In this document: piece by piece, positions 9,277 through 18,104 of the stretch
Position numbering within the stretch: position 1 is the first letter of the stretch
Layout: each line of letters starts with the position of its first letter
From: Metapseudomonas resinovorans DSM 21078
GTDB lineage: Bacteria; Pseudomonadota; Gammaproteobacteria; Pseudomonadales; Pseudomonadaceae
Assembly (NCBI RefSeq): GCF_000423545.1
Contig: NZ_AUIE01000007.1
Coordinates: 173,190 to 237,189 of the forward strand
DNA: 64,000 bases
Direction of reading: 5' to 3'
Position numbers and translations under genes: made by a program
The notes under the pieces: model-generated
Seen by the model: the letters and a program-made list of their open reading frames with translations, nothing else
The model's database searches: none
Told to the model about the DNA's origin: nothing

Positions 9277-9873
9277 ATGTCCGCCCCGAAATCCATGTTC
9301 CAGCTCAGTGGCCGCGGCTATCCGCCGGCCAACCTGAACAATGCCACCCTGGTGATCATCGACGCTCAGGAAGAGTACCGCAGCGGCGTCCTCGCCCTGC
9401 CCGGCCTCGATGCCGCCCTTGGCGAGATTGCCAGCCTCCTTGCCGCCGCCCGCGCCATGGGCAGCGCCATCGTCCATGTGAAACACCTCGGTGTACCCGG
9501 CGGCATCTTCGATCCCCGTGGCGAACGCGGAGAGCACCTGCCCGAAGTCGCGCCCCTGCCGGGCGAGATCGTGGTCGAGAAACGCTTGCCCAACGCATTC
9601 GCCGGCACCGACCTGCATGACCGCCTACAAGCTATCGGGCACCTGGACCTGATCGTCTGCGGATTCATGACCCACTCCAGCATCAGCACCACGGTCCGCG
9701 CTGCCAAGGACTATGGTTATCGCTGCACGCTGGTGAGCGCAGCCTGCGCGACCCGCGACCTGCCAACCGTCGACGGCGGCGTTATCAGCGCGGAAGACAT
9801 GCACCGTGTCGAGGTGATCGCCCTCGCCGACAACTTCGCCAGTGTGGTGCCGCAGGCCAAGGCGCTTATCTAA
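9277..9873 (+). CDS. Isochorismatase-like hydrolase lacking the nucleophilic cysteine
   Basis: Isochorismatase / cysteine-hydrolase fold, 198 residues from the ATG at 9277, which has GGAG at suitable distance (a start at 9247 is also open). Asp29 (VIIDAQEEY) and Lys102 (VEKRLPNAF) of the usual triad are present, but the third position, normally Cys in a MTHMCV-like motif, is Ser135 here (GFMTHSSISTT). This is either a Ser variant or an enzyme working like true isochorismatases, which do without the Cys. Substrate unknown. Confidence 0.85.
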   Translation: MSAPKSMFQLSGRGYPPANLNNATLVIIDAQEEYRSGVLALPGLDAALGEIASLLAAARAMGSAIVHVKHLGVPGGIFDPRGERGEHLPEVAPLPGEIVVEKRLPNAFAGTDLHDRLQAIGHLDLIVCGFMTHSSISTTVRAAKDYGYRCTLVSAACATRDLPTVDGGVISAEDMHRVEVIALADNFASVVPQAKALI

Positions 9874-9971
9874 CGAGGCGTCGCAATATCCCGCGACATC
9901 CGCGACGGGGTTGACCGGAACCACCGCCAGCTGGCGCCGGTCATACCCCGATCAAGCAAGAGGACGTCCGG

Positions 9972-10292
9972 ATGAAGTTATCCGATGGTTTCGATGCCCG
10001 CCGCCTGCGCCCACGCGGCCCAGGCAGCTGGCGCTGGCGTTTCGCAGCGGCACTCGCCGCGCTGTTGGCCAGCTTCGGCGTACTGCTCGCAATGGCCGGC
10101 GCAGCCACCCTCCTTGGCCGCCCGCCCGCCCTCGGCCCCCTCAACGACAGCACCGGTGCGGCGATCGTATTGCTGCTCTTCGGCCTGCTCTTTCTCTGGA
10201 TCGGCGTACTCGCCTGGCGCCTCTGTCGACGGTGGTCCCGACGCCGCAACGGCCTGAGCATGTCACCTCACCTCATGAAGAAACGCGACTGA
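9972..10292 (+). CDS. Small membrane protein, function unknown
   Basis: 106 residues with two clear hydrophobic helices (about 24-48 and 61-83) separated by a short loop, a basic N-terminus and a very basic C-terminal tail (RLCRRWSRRRN), so both ends are probably cytoplasmic. I recognise no named domain. An AGAGGA ribosome-binding site precedes the ATG. Lies between the isochorismatase-like gene and the Smr gene, all on the same strand. Confidence 0.75.
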   Translation: MKLSDGFDARRLRPRGPGSWRWRFAAALAALLASFGVLLAMAGAATLLGRPPALGPLNDSTGAAIVLLLFGLLFLWIGVLAWRLCRRWSRRRNGLSMSPHLMKKRD

Positions 10293-10342
10293 GCCCCACA
10301 CGGGGTATTTGGGTAAACTAGCCGCCCTTCGCGGAGGCCAGT

Positions 10343-10927
10343 ATGCAAGACGATACCCACGACAACGCCCAAGTAGACGACGATAGCTCCCTGTTTGCCG
10401 AACAGATGCGCGGCGTGAAGCGCATCCGGAATGATCGCGCCGATACCGGCAAGGTACGCGCCGACCACAAACAGCTGGCCAACCGCAGGCAGAACGCCAC
10501 CCTGAGCGTCGCCAGCGTCAAGGTCGACGGCCTGTCCGATCAGTTCGTCATCGACGTCGGTGCCGAAGACGAGCTGCACTGGGCCCGCGACGGCGTTCAG
10601 GAAGGCCAGATGCGCAAACTCAAGCAGGGTCAGATCGGCTTCGACGGCAGTCTCGACCTGCACGGCATGACTGTGGAGAAGGCCCGCGAAACCCTTTGGG
10701 ATTTCATCGCCGAAGCCACCCGATTCGAAGTGCGCTGCGTACGCGTAACCCACGGCAAGGCGGCACGCCTGGACGGCAAGCGCCCGCTGATCAAGAGCCA
10801 CGTCAATACCTGGCTGCGCCAGCACCCGCAGGTGCTGGGCTTCACGTCCTGCCTGCCGAAGCACGGCGGAACTGGCGCGGTCTATGTGATGTTGCGCCGA
10901 ACCATGCTGGACGGCCGCGACGAGTAA
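10343..10927 (+). CDS. Smr-domain protein
   Basis: 194 residues. The C-terminal half is an Smr (MutS2 C-terminal-like) domain with LDLHG at 104-108, THGK at about 137 and the final GGTGAVYVML strand, features linked to endonuclease activity on branched DNA or on RNA of stalled ribosomes. The N-terminal 90 residues are charged and match the YdaL/SmrA-type extension. Strong GGAGG ribosome-binding site upstream of the ATG. Confidence 0.9.
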   Translation: MQDDTHDNAQVDDDSSLFAEQMRGVKRIRNDRADTGKVRADHKQLANRRQNATLSVASVKVDGLSDQFVIDVGAEDELHWARDGVQEGQMRKLKQGQIGFDGSLDLHGMTVEKARETLWDFIAEATRFEVRCVRVTHGKAARLDGKRPLIKSHVNTWLRQHPQVLGFTSCLPKHGGTGAVYVMLRRTMLDGRDE

Positions 10928-11028
10928 AACACCCGGCGTCAAGACAGGCCTTCAGCGCAACCCACCCTTGCCAGCCGCCCGTTCGCGCCCTACCCTGCGC
11001 TTTTGCGTAAATCCCCACAGGAATTTCC

Positions 11029-11577
11029 ATGTCCCTGGAACAGCATTACACCGCGATCCTCGGCCAGCTCGGCGAAGACGTTTCCCGCGAAGGCCTGCTC
11101 GATACCCCGAAGCGTGCCGCAAAGGCGATGCAGTACCTCTGCCGCGGCTACCAGCAGACGCTGGAAGAAGTCACCAACGGCGCCCTGTTCAGCTCCGATA
11201 ACAGCGAAATGGTGCTGGTGAAGAACATCGAGCTGTACTCGCTCTGCGAACACCACCTGCTGCCGTTCATCGGCAAGGCCCACGTGGCCTACATTCCTAA
11301 CGGCAAGGTGCTGGGCCTGTCCAAGGTCGCCCGCATCGTCGACATGTTCGCGCGCCGCCTGCAGATCCAGGAAAACCTCAGCCGCGAGATCGCCGAAGCC
11401 GTTCAGCAGGTCACCGGCGCCCTCGGCGTGGCCGTGGTCATTGAGGCCCAGCACATGTGCATGATGATGCGCGGTGTGGAGAAGCAGAATTCCTCGATGG
11501 TCACCTCGGTGATGCTCGGCGAGTTCCGTGAAAACGCCGCCACCCGCAGCGAATTCCTCAGCCTGATCAACAACTGA
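11029..11577 (+). CDS. folE: GTP cyclohydrolase I
   Basis: Converts GTP to 7,8-dihydroneopterin triphosphate, the first step of tetrahydrofolate (and queuosine precursor) synthesis. 182 residues, the short form of type I FolE. Zinc-site residues are visible in [10 protein letters not shown] (Cys73, His75, His76), with the third ligand Cys in [11 protein letters not shown]. This is the classical FolE fold; Pseudomonas genomes often carry a second copy elsewhere, so the paralogue number is not assigned. Followed by a rho-independent terminator. Confidence 0.96.
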   Translation: MSLEQHYTAILGQLGEDVSREGLLDTPKRAAKAMQYLCRGYQQTLEEVTNGALFSSDNSEMVLVKNIELYSLCEHHLLPFIGKAHVAYIPNGKVLGLSKVARIVDMFARRLQIQENLSREIAEAVQQVTGALGVAVVIEAQHMCMMMRGVEKQNSSMVTSVMLGEFRENAATRSEFLSLINN

Positions 11578-11591
11578 GTTTCCATCCCCAC

Positions 11592-11624
11592 GAAAGAGCC
11601 GGCGCCAGCCGGCTTTTTCGTTTC
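11592..11624 (+). terminator. Terminator of folE
   Basis: Perfect stem AGCCGGC / GCCGGCT (11599-11605 and 11610-11616) with a GCCA loop, followed by a T tract. Confidence 0.85.
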
Positions 11625-11649
11625 TGCGCTCTGCGCGAAGGCATCCGGG

Positions 11650-11997
11650 CTAGAAGCTCTTCCCGTCGACCTTCACCACCTTGAGATTGTCCAGCGGGAC
11701 ATCTTCCAGGCAGCGCACGTTCACGGCCGCCATGGCCTTACCCTTGGGATCGCTGGCTTCGCCATAGGGCGCGCAGCCGCAGTGGGCGCAAAAGTGATGG
11801 GCAATATGCATGCGGTTGAAGCGGTAGGTGGACAGGTCGGACTCCGGTGTAGAGAGCCTCAACTGTTCTCGCGGGACGAACCAGAGCAGGTAGCCGCGCC
11901 GGCTGCACAGCGAGCAATTGCACTCCATGGCCTGTTCCAGGGTGCCCTCGACCTCGAAGGCGATCTTCCCGCAATGGCAACTGCCTCGGTATTTCAT
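11650..11997 (-). CDS. GFA-family zinc protein
   Basis: Member of the glutathione-dependent formaldehyde-activating enzyme (GFA / CENP-V) fold, 115 residues. The zinc-binding cysteines are seen as CHCGK near the N-terminus, CNCSLCSRRG in the middle and HFCAHCGCAPYG later. Real substrates of most members are unknown; glutathione dependence should not be assumed. ATG at 11997 has GGAG upstream and starts the conserved KYRGSCHCG strand. Convergent with folE. Confidence 0.88.
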   Translation of the reverse strand: MKYRGSCHCGKIAFEVEGTLEQAMECNCSLCSRRGYLLWFVPREQLRLSTPESDLSTYRFNRMHIAHHFCAHCGCAPYGEASDPKGKAMAAVNVRCLEDVPLDNLKVVKVDGKSF

Positions 11998-12071
11998 GGG
12001 CGACACTCCGGATTGCGCTCGTTGGCGGGCTGAAGCGTCCAACTTAGTACAGGCCCGGAAGACCCGCCATC

Positions 12072-12097
12072 ACGAAAAAGCCGGCTTACGCCGGCTT
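12072..12097 (-). terminator. Terminator of the glutathione S-transferase gene
   Basis: Stem AAGCCGGC (12078-12085) / GCCGGCTT (12090-12097); read on the minus strand the second arm continues into a run of T. It lies 20 bases after the GST stop. Confidence 0.8.
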
Positions 12098-12116
12098 CGT
12101 CGCTGCTGAGAGGACC

Positions 12117-12719
12117 TCAATCGAACATGCCCACATGACGCGGATGGCTGGCCACGCGCTCCATCCAGGCAAGAATCGCCGGATAGCCGGACAGGTCGAA
12201 ACCGCCTTCGTGGGCCACATGGGTGTATGCGTACAGCGCGATGTCGGCAATGGAGTAATGGTCACACACCAGATACGGCGTACGCTGCAGCTGCTTCTCC
12301 ATCACCTTCAAGGCCTTATGCCCGCGCACCTGGCAAACCTTGTACTCCTCCAGGCGATCTTCCGGCATGCCCTGGTAGAGCTGGATGAAGCGCGCGACGG
12401 CCACGTATGGCTCGTGGCTGTACTGTTCGAAGAACTGCCACTGCAGCACCTGGGTGCGCAGACGTGGCTCGGCGGGCAGCAGGTCGCTGCCGTCGGCAAG
12501 GAAGTTCAGGATGGCATTGGATTCCCAGAGGGTGGTGCCGTCTTCCAGCTCCAGGACCGGGATCTTGCCGTTGGGGTTCTTTTCCAGGAACTCGGGGCTC
12601 TGGGTTTCACCCTTGAGGATGTCCACCGGCACCCACTGATACGGTAGGCCAAGCAGGTTGAGGGTCAGCTTGACCTTGTAGCAGTTGCCGGATTTGTAGT
12701 CGCCGTAAACCTTGTACAT
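12117..12719 (-). CDS. Glutathione S-transferase family protein
   Basis: 200-residue GST with N-terminal thioredoxin-like domain (YKVYGDYKSGNCYKVKL, with the SGNCYK segment in the place of the activating residue) and the NPNGKIPVLELEDG / LWESNAIL glutathione-binding motifs, then an all-helical C-terminal domain. Cytosolic; substrate unknown. Lies 18 bases after the aminotransferase gene on the same strand and shares its transcript up to the terminator at 12072. Confidence 0.9.
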   Translation of the reverse strand: MYKVYGDYKSGNCYKVKLTLNLLGLPYQWVPVDILKGETQSPEFLEKNPNGKIPVLELEDGTTLWESNAILNFLADGSDLLPAEPRLRTQVLQWQFFEQYSHEPYVAVARFIQLYQGMPEDRLEEYKVCQVRGHKALKVMEKQLQRTPYLVCDHYSIADIALYAYTHVAHEGGFDLSGYPAILAWMERVASHPRHVGMFD

Positions 12720-12737
12720 CGCTCTCCTCCCCTGTGA

Positions 12738-13904
12738 TCAGGCAGCTTCGGCTGCCTGGGCCTGACGAATGACGCCAGCAAGACGCTTCAGACCTTCGCC
12801 CAGACGCTCAGGTGCCACGTGACTGAAGTTCAGGCGCAGATGGCCCGGGTGCTTGTCCGGATCGATGAAGAACGGCTCGCCCGGCATGAAGGCGACGTTC
12901 TGCTCCAGCGCCGGCTTGAGCAGGGTGCGGGTGTCCAGTGGTTGTTTCAGGGTCAGCCAGAAGAACAGTCCGCCCTGCGGGATTTCCCAGGTGGCCAGCT
13001 CGCCGAAGTGTTCCTCCAGCTCAGCCTGCATGGAGTCGCGACGCGCACGATAGAAATCACGCAGCTCGGCCAGATGCTGGCGGTACTGCTCGGTGCCGAA
13101 CCATTGCAGCGCCTGCCACTGGCCGATGCGGTTGGTATGCAGGTCGGCAGACTGTTTCAGGCGCAGCAGGTGCGGGAACAGGTCCGGCGTTGCGATCAGG
13201 AAGCCCACACGCAGCCCAGGCAGCAGGGTCTTGGACACAGTACCGGTGTAGATCCAGCTGGCCTTCTTCAGGCGGCTGACGATGGGGGTGGCGCTGCTTT
13301 CGTCGAATACCAGCTCACGGTAGGGCTCGTCTTCGATCAGGGTCACGCCGAACTCGTCCAGCAGCGCGGCGACCGCGTCACGCTTGGCCTCGCTGTAGCG
13401 CGTGCCGGACGGATTCTGGAAAGTCGGGATCAGATACGCGAAGGACGGCTTGTGCCGCTCCAGGCGCTGGCGCAGGGCAGCGATCTCGGGACCGTCGGCT
13501 TCCTGGGGTACGGCGATGCAATCGGCACCGAACAGCTGGAATGCCTGCAGGGCCGCCAGGTAGGTCGGTGCTTCCAGCAGCACCTCGGTGCCCGGATCGA
13601 TGAACAGCTTGGAGGCCAGGTCCAGGGTCTGCTGGGAGCCGCTGACAATCAGTACCTGACTCGCCTCGCAGGGCACGCCGAGAGCACGCGCTTCGGCGGC
13701 GATGGCTTCACGCAGCGCTGGCTCGCCTTCGCTCATGCCGTACTGGCCCATGCTTGCCGGCATCTCTGCCCAGTCGACCTTCGGCAGCATTGGCTCGGCT
13801 GGCAAGCCTCCGGCGAAGGACATCACTTCCGGACGCTGGGCGGCGGCAAGGATTTCGCGGATCAGGGAGCTTTTCAGGCGGGCGATGCGTTCAGAGAAGG
13901 CCAT
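12738..13904 (-). CDS. PLP-dependent aminotransferase (LysN / 2-aminoadipate type)
   Basis: Fold-type I aminotransferase, 388 residues, with the PLP lysine in TGTVSKTLLPGLRVGF and substrate/PLP residues in PTFQNPSGTRYS and EDEPYREL. It resembles 2-aminoadipate / aromatic aminotransferases without a GntR domain. It diverges from a MarR-type gene, and two identical-type palindromes lie in the gap, so it is probably under that regulator. Exact amino donor unknown. Confidence 0.88.
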   Translation of the reverse strand: MAFSERIARLKSSLIREILAAAQRPEVMSFAGGLPAEPMLPKVDWAEMPASMGQYGMSEGEPALREAIAAEARALGVPCEASQVLIVSGSQQTLDLASKLFIDPGTEVLLEAPTYLAALQAFQLFGADCIAVPQEADGPEIAALRQRLERHKPSFAYLIPTFQNPSGTRYSEAKRDAVAALLDEFGVTLIEDEPYRELVFDESSATPIVSRLKKASWIYTGTVSKTLLPGLRVGFLIATPDLFPHLLRLKQSADLHTNRIGQWQALQWFGTEQYRQHLAELRDFYRARRDSMQAELEEHFGELATWEIPQGGLFFWLTLKQPLDTRTLLKPALEQNVAFMPGEPFFIDPDKHPGHLRLNFSHVAPERLGEGLKRLAGVIRQAQAAEAA

Positions 13905-13938
13905 GGATTGTCACCGGGTGCGGAAGCGAGGAAATTAA

Positions 13939-13953
13939 GTCAAACTGCTTGAC
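13939..13953. promoter_or_regulatory. Palindromic operator, copy 1
   Basis: GTCAA-N5-TTGAC. It lies 35 bases upstream of the aminotransferase ATG and is the twin of 13981-13995. Confidence 0.65.
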
Positions 13954-13980
13954 CGAAACTACGACGACCGCCACAGATAC

Positions 13981-13995
13981 GTCAATATGCTTGAC
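13981..13995. promoter_or_regulatory. Palindromic operator, copy 2, over the marR start codon
   Basis: GTCAA-N5-TTGAC, exactly 42 bases (four helical turns) from copy 1. The regulator's ATG (13987) lies within it, which suggests autorepression. Confidence 0.65.
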
Positions 13996-14442
13996 CTGAA
14001 AAACTCCGCCGTTCAGCAAGCAGCCATGGAAGCGTTCTTCTTCGGCTACCAGGCCTTCACCAGCAAGCCGGACGAAATTCTCGCCCGCCGCGGACTGTCG
14101 CGAGTGCATCACCGCATCCTGTTCTTCATCGCCAAGTATCCCGGCTTGAGCGTCAAGGAACTGCTCGGCTACCTGGGGGTGACCAAGCAGGCGCTGAACA
14201 CCCCTTTGCGGCAGCTGATCGAGATGAAGCTGGTGGAGAGCGTCGCCGCCATCGATGACAAGCGTAAGCGCCAGCTGGGTTTCACCGTAGAAGGTGCGAA
14301 GCTGGAACAGGCCCTGCGCCGGGAACAGGCGCGCCTGTTGCAGCGCGCCTTTGGCGAGGCCGGGGAAGAAGCGGTGCGCGGCTGGCTGGAGGTCAACCAG
14401 GCGCTCTGCACTGCAAGGCAGAACGAAGACGCGGAAGGTTAG
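13987..14442 (+). CDS. MarR-type winged-helix regulator
   Basis: 151 residues, winged-helix fold: GLSRVHHRILFFIAKYPGLS, then the recognition helix region LLGYLGVTKQALNTPLRQLI and the wing SVAAIDDKRKRQLGFT. Probably represses itself and the divergent aminotransferase through the two palindromes. There is no Shine-Dalgarno sequence before ATG 13987; either the message is leaderless or translation begins at the Met at codon 14. The stop overlaps the stop of the convergent gene (TTAG). Confidence 0.87.
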   Translation: MLDLKNSAVQQAAMEAFFFGYQAFTSKPDEILARRGLSRVHHRILFFIAKYPGLSVKELLGYLGVTKQALNTPLRQLIEMKLVESVAAIDDKRKRQLGFTVEGAKLEQALRREQARLLQRAFGEAGEEAVRGWLEVNQALCTARQNEDAEG

Positions 14443-15068
14443 GCAGCAGGCTCCAGTTCCCGCGCACCGCGGAAAAACACCAGCATCAGTGCCACGTTGC
14501 TGGCGATCAGCGGCAGTAGGCCGAGCATCATCAAGACGATAGTGGCCATCATGATGCCGCCCACCAGGTCCAGCCATCCCATGACCCGCAACGCCGGATA
14601 GGCGTTCTGCACCTTGAGCAGGCGCACACCCAACCAGGCGGTCAGGGCGCCGAGCATGGCCACCAGACCGAAGTAGAACAACATCGGCCAGCCCGGCTGG
14701 GTACTGGCATCGCCTATCAGAAAGCCCAGCGCCTCGATCACCAGGCTGCCGATGATCACTGCCCAGACCGGCGGCGCCAGCCCCTCGGCCGAGAATCGCG
14801 CCTCGGCGAACAGCTTGAAACGGATCAGCAGGTAACAGCCCAGCAGGGTCAGGGCCACGCCGAACCAGTCGGACAGGTTGGTCATCAGCGGGTCTTCGGT
14901 AGCGCCGGCGGCCACAGCAAGTCCGGTCAGAATGAGCGTACTCACCGCACAGACCAGGCTCAGCCAGGCGAGCAGCCTGAGATGGCCGGGCGTCCAGCCG
15001 CTCATCTGCCGCGGTCCTGCTTCTTCCACCAGATCCACCCGCGGGGCGGCATAGGGGTTCTCATCCAT
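14439..15068 (-). CDS. Polytopic membrane protein, function unknown
   Basis: 209 residues starting MDENPYAAP, a start common to a set of Pseudomonas membrane proteins, followed by about six hydrophobic helices. No catalytic motif seen. ATG 15068 preferred because GGAG sits 8 bases upstream; another ATG lies two codons earlier. Convergent with marR with overlapping stop codons. Confidence 0.75.
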   Translation of the reverse strand: MDENPYAAPRVDLVEEAGPRQMSGWTPGHLRLLAWLSLVCAVSTLILTGLAVAAGATEDPLMTNLSDWFGVALTLLGCYLLIRFKLFAEARFSAEGLAPPVWAVIIGSLVIEALGFLIGDASTQPGWPMLFYFGLVAMLGALTAWLGVRLLKVQNAYPALRVMGWLDLVGGIMMATIVLMMLGLLPLIASNVALMLVFFRGARELEPAA

Positions 15069-15216
15069 GTGCATGGCTCCAGGCAGCAAAAGCATCACAG
15101 TAGCCGCTGATCTGCAGGGTGCCAATCGACTGTAATGCTCAACGCGCGCATTGCTGTATCGGGACGTTGCACAGTGCCTGGCTTTAGTCTGCGGACACAA
15201 CGACAAGGTGACCGCC

Positions 15217-15834
15217 ATGAGCCTGGAACTGATCTTCGCCTTCATCCTCTTTGCCTTCGTCACCTCCGTGACGCCCGGCCCCAACAACATGATGCTGCTC
15301 GCCTCGGGTGTGAACTTCGGCGTGCGCCGTAGCGTGCCGCACATGCTCGGTATCAGTATCGGCTTCATGATCCTGGTGATGGCCGTGGGCCTGGGCCTGT
15401 CCCAGGTCTTCCAGCAGGTTCCCGAGCTGTACATCGCACTGCGCTACATCGGCGCCGCCTACCTGCTTTACCTCGCCTGGAAAATCGCCGGCTCGGGCGC
15501 CCCGGATGCGGACAGCACTGAAAAACGACCGAAGCCGTTCACCTTCCTCCAGGCCGCCGCCTTCCAGTGGGTCAATCCCAAGGCCTGGGTCATGGCGATA
15601 GGCGCCATCACCACCTACACCCCGCAGGAGAACTTCGTCGTCAACGTGGTACTGATCGCCGCGCTATTCGCCCTGGTGAATTGCCCCAGCGTCGGACTCT
15701 GGACCGTGGCCGGCAGCCTGCTGCGCCGCTGGCTGGCCGAACCGCGCATACTGCGCCTGTTCAACATCGGCATGGCCCTGCTGCTGGTAGCCTCGCTCTA
15801 CCCCATCCTGGCCGACGCGCACGGAAAGATCTGA
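15217..15834 (+). CDS. LysE-family translocator
   Basis: Inner-membrane amino-acid exporter of the LysE/RhtB family, 205 residues, about six helices. The N-terminal TPGPNNMMLLASGVNFG motif is the family signature; QWVNPKAWVMAIGA is the second conserved loop. Substrate unknown. Its stop overlaps the start of the next gene (TGATG), so the two are translated together. Confidence 0.9.
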   Translation: MSLELIFAFILFAFVTSVTPGPNNMMLLASGVNFGVRRSVPHMLGISIGFMILVMAVGLGLSQVFQQVPELYIALRYIGAAYLLYLAWKIAGSGAPDADSTEKRPKPFTFLQAAAFQWVNPKAWVMAIGAITTYTPQENFVVNVVLIAALFALVNCPSVGLWTVAGSLLRRWLAEPRILRLFNIGMALLLVASLYPILADAHGKI

Positions 15835-17048
15835 TGACCCCCACTTCGGAAACCCCGGCCAACCCGCCGCGCCTGCGTCCCCTGGCCGACTCGTCGCCCT
15901 CGGCCGTGGTGGCGGGCTTCATCGCCATGCTCACCGGCTACACCAGCTCCCTGGTGCTGATGTTCCAGGCTGGGCAGGCCGCGGGCCTGAGCAATGCGCA
16001 GATTTCCTCCTGGATCTGGGCCCTGTCCATCGGCATGGCCTTGACCACCATCGGCCTGTCGCTGCGCTACCGCACGCCCATAGTCGTCGCCTGGTCCACG
16101 CCTGGTGCAGCCCTGCTGATTACCAGCCTGCCCGGCGTGAGTTACGGCGAGGCGATCGGCGCCTTCATCGTCTGCGCCGCGCTGCTCGCGCTGGTGGGGC
16201 TGACCGGTGGTTTCGAGCGCCTGATGCGGCGCCTGCCCGCCTCGCTGGCCGCCGCCCTGCTGGCCGGCATCCTGTTCAAGATTGGCAGCGAAATCTTCAT
16301 CGCAGCCCAACATCGCACCGCCCTGGTGCTGGCGATGTTCTTCAGCTACCTGGTGTTCAAGCGCCTGCAACCCCGCTATGCCGTGCTGGTGGCACTGCTG
16401 GTGGGCTGCGTGGTGGCGGCTGCGCTGGGCCTGCTGAATTTCAGCGGCTTCGAGTTCGCCCTGGCGGAACCTGTCTGGACGACGCCTGACTTCTCTGTCA
16501 CGGCGGTGATCAGCATCGGCATTCCGCTGTTTGTCGTCGCCATGGCTTCGCAGAACATCCCCGGCATTGCCGTGCTGCGCGCCGACGGCTACCAGGTGCC
16601 GGCTTCGCCGCTCATCTCGGTCACGGGGATCGCCTCACTGCTGCTGGCGCCCTTCGGTTCCCACGGCATCAACCTGGCGGCCATCAGTGCCGCCATCTGC
16701 ACCGGCCCCCATGCCCACGAGGACCGCAACAAGCGTTACACCGCCGCCGTCTGGTGCGGGATTTTCTACGGTATCGCCGGTACCTTTGGCGCGACCCTGG
16801 CAGCGCTGTTCGCCGCCCTGCCCAAGGAGTTGGTGCTATCCATCGCCGCCCTGGCGCTGTTCGGTTCCATCAGCAACGGCCTGACTGCCGCCATGCAGGA
16901 ACCCAAGGAGCGCGAGGCGGCGCTGATCACCTTCATGGTCACCGCCTCGGGCATGACCTTGCTGTCCATCGGCTCGGCCTTCTGGGGCCTGATCGCCGGC
17001 GTGCTGACGCTGTTGATCCTCAACGTGGACAGCGGCAAGGACAAATGA
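15834..17048 (+). CDS. benE: BenE-family benzoate/proton symporter
   Basis: Inner-membrane transporter, 404 residues and about 12 helices. The family segments SPSAVVAGFIAMLTGYTSS, AWSTPGAALL and ASQNIPGIAVLRADGY are clear. Benzoate is the substrate of characterised members, but no benzoate catabolic genes are nearby, so the true substrate here is open. Coupled to the LysE gene; terminator follows. Confidence 0.88.
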   Translation: MTPTSETPANPPRLRPLADSSPSAVVAGFIAMLTGYTSSLVLMFQAGQAAGLSNAQISSWIWALSIGMALTTIGLSLRYRTPIVVAWSTPGAALLITSLPGVSYGEAIGAFIVCAALLALVGLTGGFERLMRRLPASLAAALLAGILFKIGSEIFIAAQHRTALVLAMFFSYLVFKRLQPRYAVLVALLVGCVVAAALGLLNFSGFEFALAEPVWTTPDFSVTAVISIGIPLFVVAMASQNIPGIAVLRADGYQVPASPLISVTGIASLLLAPFGSHGINLAAISAAICTGPHAHEDRNKRYTAAVWCGIFYGIAGTFGATLAALFAALPKELVLSIAALALFGSISNGLTAAMQEPKEREAALITFMVTASGMTLLSIGSAFWGLIAGVLTLLILNVDSGKDK

Positions 17049-17050
17049 AG

Positions 17051-17080
17051 AAAGGCGCCGATTGGCGCCTTTCTCTTTTG
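17051..17080 (+). terminator. Terminator of benE
   Basis: AAAGGCGCC / GGCGCCTTT stem with GATT loop, followed by TCTCTTTT. Confidence 0.85.
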
Positions 17081-17117
17081 CTCGTTGTGAGCGAATTGAT
17101 ATTCCCCAACAGCTGCT

Positions 17118-17879
17118 TCAGATCGCGGTAGCTCCACCATCCACCGCGAGCGCGTGGCCAGTGGTGAAACCGGCCGCATCGCAGCAGAGGTAGAGCACCG
17201 CCGCAGCGATTTCCTCCACCTTGCCGATGCGTCCCACCGGGTGCATGGCCGCGGCGAACTCGCCTTTCTTCGGGTCTGCCTCGTAGGCGCGGCGGAACAT
17301 ATCGGAGTCGATCACTGCAGGGCACACGGCGTTCACCCGCACTTTCTTCTTTGCATACTCGACGGCCGCCGACTTGGTCAGCCCGATCACGGCATGCTTG
17401 GAAGCTGCATAAATGCTCATCTTCGGCGCCGCGCCCAAGCCCGCCACCGACGCGGTGTTGACGATGGCGCCTCCCCCCTGGGCCAGCAACAGCGGGATCT
17501 GGTGCTTCATGCAGAGCCAGACGCCCTTCACGTTGACGCCCATGATGGCGTCGAACTCCGCCTCACTGCCCTCGGCCAACTTACCCTTCTCGATCTCGAT
17601 GCCGGCGTTGTTGAAGGCGTAATCCAGACGGCCATAGGCGGCTACGGTGCCCTCCATCAGCGCCTGGACCTCCGCGTCGCGGGTCACGTCACAGCGGATG
17701 AACTGCGCGTCGCCACCGGCGGCACGAATCAACTCCACGGTGCCTTCACCACCGGCGACATCCACATCGGAAACCACCACCTTCAGGCCCTCGGCGGCGA
17801 ACGCCAGGGCAGTGGCGCGACCGATACCGTTGGCAGCGCCGGTTACCAGGGCAACCTGGCCGGAGAACTTCATGCTCAT
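17118..17879 (-). CDS. Short-chain dehydrogenase/reductase
   Basis: Classical SDR, 253 residues: NAD(P) motif TGAANGIG near residue 14, NNAG, catalytic Ser in NTASVAG, and YAASK. Asp at the end of the second strand (VVVSDVD) favours NAD(H). Product substrate unknown. Divergent from an MDR oxidoreductase 225 bases away; the gap shows no strong operator or promoter to my eye. Confidence 0.9.
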   Translation of the reverse strand: MSMKFSGQVALVTGAANGIGRATALAFAAEGLKVVVSDVDVAGGEGTVELIRAAGGDAQFIRCDVTRDAEVQALMEGTVAAYGRLDYAFNNAGIEIEKGKLAEGSEAEFDAIMGVNVKGVWLCMKHQIPLLLAQGGGAIVNTASVAGLGAAPKMSIYAASKHAVIGLTKSAAVEYAKKKVRVNAVCPAVIDSDMFRRAYEADPKKGEFAAAMHPVGRIGKVEEIAAAVLYLCCDAAGFTTGHALAVDGGATAI

Positions 17880-18104
17880 CTGTGCATCCTCGACGGGAAT
17901 GGAAACTGCAGCGCAGTCTAGTCATCCGCCATGGCACGGCGTCAGCATCATCAAGGCTCTGGTGGACACACCATCCAGCCCACTGATGAAAGCCAGACCA
18001 CTGAATCATTGACATGGATGACGGCACATTCCGCCCCGCCACCGAACTTGCCACTGCCGCCCCGCGCGACTATCACCAGAGCTTTCCCTTTCGGAGTTCC
18101 TGCC

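Noticed and set aside
10294..10320. CCCC-ACAC-GGGG hairpin after the small membrane protein as a terminator
   Set aside because: Four-base arms and no T run; too weak.
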